Source: Spirochaetaceae bacterium
GTDB lineage: Bacteria; Spirochaetota; Spirochaetia; Treponematales; Breznakiellaceae
Reading direction: 5' to 3'
Assembly: GCA_031269165.1 (NCBI GenBank)
Contig: JAISZQ010000214.1
Location: 1-6,710 of the forward strand
Length of the DNA: 6,710 nucleotides
Both the position numbers and the translations under genes were made by a program. Numbering within the stretch: position 1 is the stretch's first letter; each line of letters opens with the position of its first letter. The notes below the pieces were generated by a model, which was given only the letters and a program-made list of their open reading frames with translations, had not been told where the DNA came from and ran no database searches. Shown piece after piece: positions 5,446-6,710 of this stretch.

Positions 5446-5781
5446 ATGGAACTTTATTGGATTGTTACTTTGATTGCTTTTATACCACAATTGATATATG
5501 AGACATATTGTGTATCTTGTATAAAAGGCAATATCCCTTCTTTACCTCTAGGCGGGGCATTGTTTTATTTTCTTTTTGAAATTCTTACCCTTGGATGTTA
5601 TGGCATTTATTGGTGTGTAAAAGCCGAAGATTACTTGTCAACGTTATATATGGGTAAAAGTCGGGAATATCGTAAAACGTATGCCTGGCAATGGTATCTA
5701 TTTGGTTCATTCATATTTGTTGGACCTTTTATTGCTTTTTCTGCATTAAAGGACCGTGCAAAAGGGATAAATATTACGTAG
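5446..5781 (+). CDS. Small AT-rich membrane protein, DUF4234-like
   Basis: The product has 111 residues. The ATG at 5446 is preceded by AAGGAG with a 6-base gap, an excellent start. An upstream in-frame start at 5305 would lie inside repeat A and is rejected. Three hydrophobic segments are visible: about residues 4-20, 36-57 and 83-101. The motif EILTLGCYGIYWCVKAEDY, followed by an aromatic-rich loop, resembles DUF4234 proteins, small inner-membrane proteins of unknown function with a TLGIYGIYW-type signature. The tail KDRAKGINIT is basic. The gene is much more AT-rich than everything around it and sits alone between the two long direct repeats, so it was probably acquired as a unit with them. 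Family assignment is from the motif by eye; function is unknown. Confidence 0.8.
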   Translation: MELYWIVTLIAFIPQLIYETYCVSCIKGNIPSLPLGGALFYFLFEILTLGCYGIYWCVKAEDYLSTLYMGKSREYRKTYAWQWYLFGSFIFVGPFIAFSALKDRAKGINIT

Positions 5782-5804
5782 AGAGGGTTTCAAAGCGGGC
5801 TGTT

Positions 5805-5834
5805 AAGTCCGGCGCTTGAAAGCGTCAAGTCCGG
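5805..5834. other. Short direct repeat pair around a small hairpin, upstream of copy B
   Basis: AAGTCCGG occurs at 5805-5812 and 5827-5834, flanking CGCT-TGAA-AGCG (5813-5824). It lies between the stop of the gene at 5446-5781 and repeat B. It may be part of the cassette boundary. A related but weaker TTCCGGACGGC lies at 5205-5215 before copy A. Confidence 0.4.
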
Positions 5835-5836
5835 GT

Positions 5837-6046
5837 GGCGGGACGCGGCTTTAGATTGGGCGGGAGAGGTTGTCTGGAATGGAAAAACACACGGACGGCG
5901 TGGGAGCGGCGTTTGTGGAACAACCAGCATGACGGATATGCGGTACGCGCATGAACAGCGTACAACGCGGAAGGCGTTCCGTGAGGAGGAACCGCCGCGA
6001 GAAACAAGGACTGTATGCGGCAGGGTCGTATACAGGTAGTTAGGCG
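5837..6046 (+). repeat. Long direct repeat, copy B
   Basis: This is the second copy of the 5213-5437 repeat, starting GGCGGGACGCGG and ending around GGTCGTATACAGGTAG. The 128-base core is about 97 percent identical to copy A; the tail is variable. It fills the gap between the AT-rich gene and the zinc-ribbon gene and so forms the upstream region of the latter. Reading frames on either strand within it are conserved only as expected from copy identity. Confidence 0.9.
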
Positions 6047-6060
6047 GCATCCGTGCCGCC
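6043..6060 (+). other. Stem-loop in the 5' untranslated region of the zinc-ribbon gene
   Basis: GGCGGCA at 6043-6049 pairs perfectly with TGCCGCC at 6054-6060 around TCCG. It lies 25 bases before the start codon and upstream of the Shine-Dalgarno site AGGAGG (6074-6079). There is no T-run, so a terminator is unlikely. Confidence 0.5.
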
Positions 6061-6085
6061 ACACAAAACACACAGGAGGATTTTT

Positions 6086-6710
6086 ATGTTTTGTTCAAAT
6101 TGTGGAAAGGAAATTGTAGGGGCGGCAAATTTCTGCCCTGGCTGTGGCGCTAGAATTATTGATTTAATTCAGCAGGAAACAAAGTCTGTTTTTGACGATC
6201 TTGCCTCGGTCAAACCGCAGGCAAAAGTTGCGGAAGCGGAAAGGCCGTCTCCGCTAAAATTGATGAATCCCCTAGACGGGAGCACTTTTGAAGCCAATCT
6301 GACGCCGCAGCAGATTCAGGATCTCAACGCTTCGTGCGAAAGCGATGAGGATTGTCACTCATGGATTGACAACCTCGAAATGGATGCGACGCGCGGGAGT
6401 CACATTGTAAAAGAGGTTCTGAAGAAACTTGTCGGGGTAACTGTTCAAGCGGGAAAACTCATATTTAAGATGGGCAAAATTATTCTGAAAAACGTTATAA
6501 AAATCATTCGCGCGTTTAAAAACACGATAGCCGGGCTTATTGCCGGGTTTGTAATCGGCACCATTTTTTCTACCATACCATTAATCGGATGGCTGCTTGG
6601 TCCGATTGTAATTCCATTGCTCACCGTTATTGGCGGGATTGCGGGTTTTATGGCTGATATGAGCGGCAAAATACATGATGCCGAGATTGAAGCCAAAATT
6701 CGGAGCCGCA
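6086..6710 (+). CDS. Zinc-ribbon protein with glycine-rich membrane hairpin (3' end beyond window)
   Basis: The frame is open for 208 codons and runs off the right edge. The ATG at 6086 has a perfect AGGAGG 6 bases upstream. The N-terminus is a zinc ribbon of the double-zinc-ribbon/zinc_ribbon_2 type: C3, C6, C17 and C20 in MFCSNCGKEI and NFCPGCGAR. A charged, probably flexible stretch (about 25-105, with two further cysteines at 84 and 90) leads to an amphipathic lysine-rich helix (about 107-145). Two closely spaced glycine-rich hydrophobic segments (about 147-170 and 172-190) follow, likely a membrane hairpin, and then a charged region begins. I do not recognise a named family. Architecturally it resembles zinc-ribbon proteins tethered to membranes. 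It follows repeat B and is codirectional with the GTPase ORF and the DUF4234-like gene. Codon use is more balanced than in the AT-rich neighbour. Confidence 0.85.
   Translation, partial: MFCSNCGKEIVGAANFCPGCGARIIDLIQQETKSVFDDLASVKPQAKVAEAERPSPLKLMNPLDGSTFEANLTPQQIQDLNASCESDEDCHSWIDNLEMDATRGSHIVKEVLKKLVGVTVQAGKLIFKMGKIILKNVIKIIRAFKNTIAGLIAGFVIGTIFSTIPLIGWLLGPIVIPLLTVIGGIAGFMADMSGKIHDAEIEAKIRSR

Noticed and set aside
5801..6060. Integron attC site (GTTAAGT at 5803-5809 and GTTAGGC at 6039-6045 fit GTTRRRY)
   Set aside because: Seven-base degenerate matches are frequent by chance; I found no paired RYYYAAC core with the expected attC folding, and no integrase is present. It is worth keeping in mind given the cassette layout.
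5227..6073. Minus-strand ORFs in repeats A and B sharing YAVHARTAYPSCWLFHKRRSHAV-like text
   Set aside because: The shared text follows simply from the copies being almost identical; there is no ribosome site, the sequence is low in protein-like features, and the frames run across unrelated flanks.

Overview
The window most resembles a chromosomal segment of a spirochaete, probably a Treponema-like gut organism. This rests on the style of the CdaA, YbbR and DUF2225 proteins and their gene order. It is recognition from memory, not a search result. Base composition is mixed: the housekeeping genes are moderately GC-rich, the intergenic DNA is very GC-rich and full of inverted repeats, and one small gene (5446-5781) is clearly AT-rich.

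Layout. Positions 1-841 carry no convincing gene. They hold three copies of a structured repeat (R1 145-268, R2 272-520, R3 606-842) plus other dispersed repeat fragments. Positions 842-3633 are a tight minus-strand operon read right to left: cdaA (diadenylate cyclase, GTG start), ybbR/cdaR (membrane-anchored partner, TTG start overlapping the cdaA stop) and a DUF2225 zinc-motif protein (ATG start one base after the ybbR stop). Positions 3634-4190 are a divergent intergenic region with dispersed repeats, a possible minus-strand promoter at cdaA, and a strong plus-strand promoter at 3929-3957. That promoter leads to a 28-codon ORF (4004-4090) containing an 11-C homopolymer.

On the plus strand comes a dynamin-like GTPase G domain (ORF 4191-5330, convincing from about 4482). 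It is cut off just after the G5 region by a repeat element (copy A, 5213-5437). A nearly identical copy B lies at 5837-6046. Between them is a small AT-rich membrane-protein gene (5446-5781, DUF4234-like). After copy B comes a zinc-ribbon protein with a glycine-rich hydrophobic hairpin (from 6086, running off the right edge). The right-hand side therefore looks like an accessory array of repeat-plus-gene units, with each repeat forming the upstream region of the gene after it.

Function. The minus-strand operon makes and regulates c-di-AMP at the membrane. The plus-strand genes look membrane-related (GTPase, DUF4234-like protein, zinc-ribbon membrane protein), but only their proximity and the repeat architecture link them. 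No transposase, integrase, tRNA, rRNA or CRISPR array is visible.
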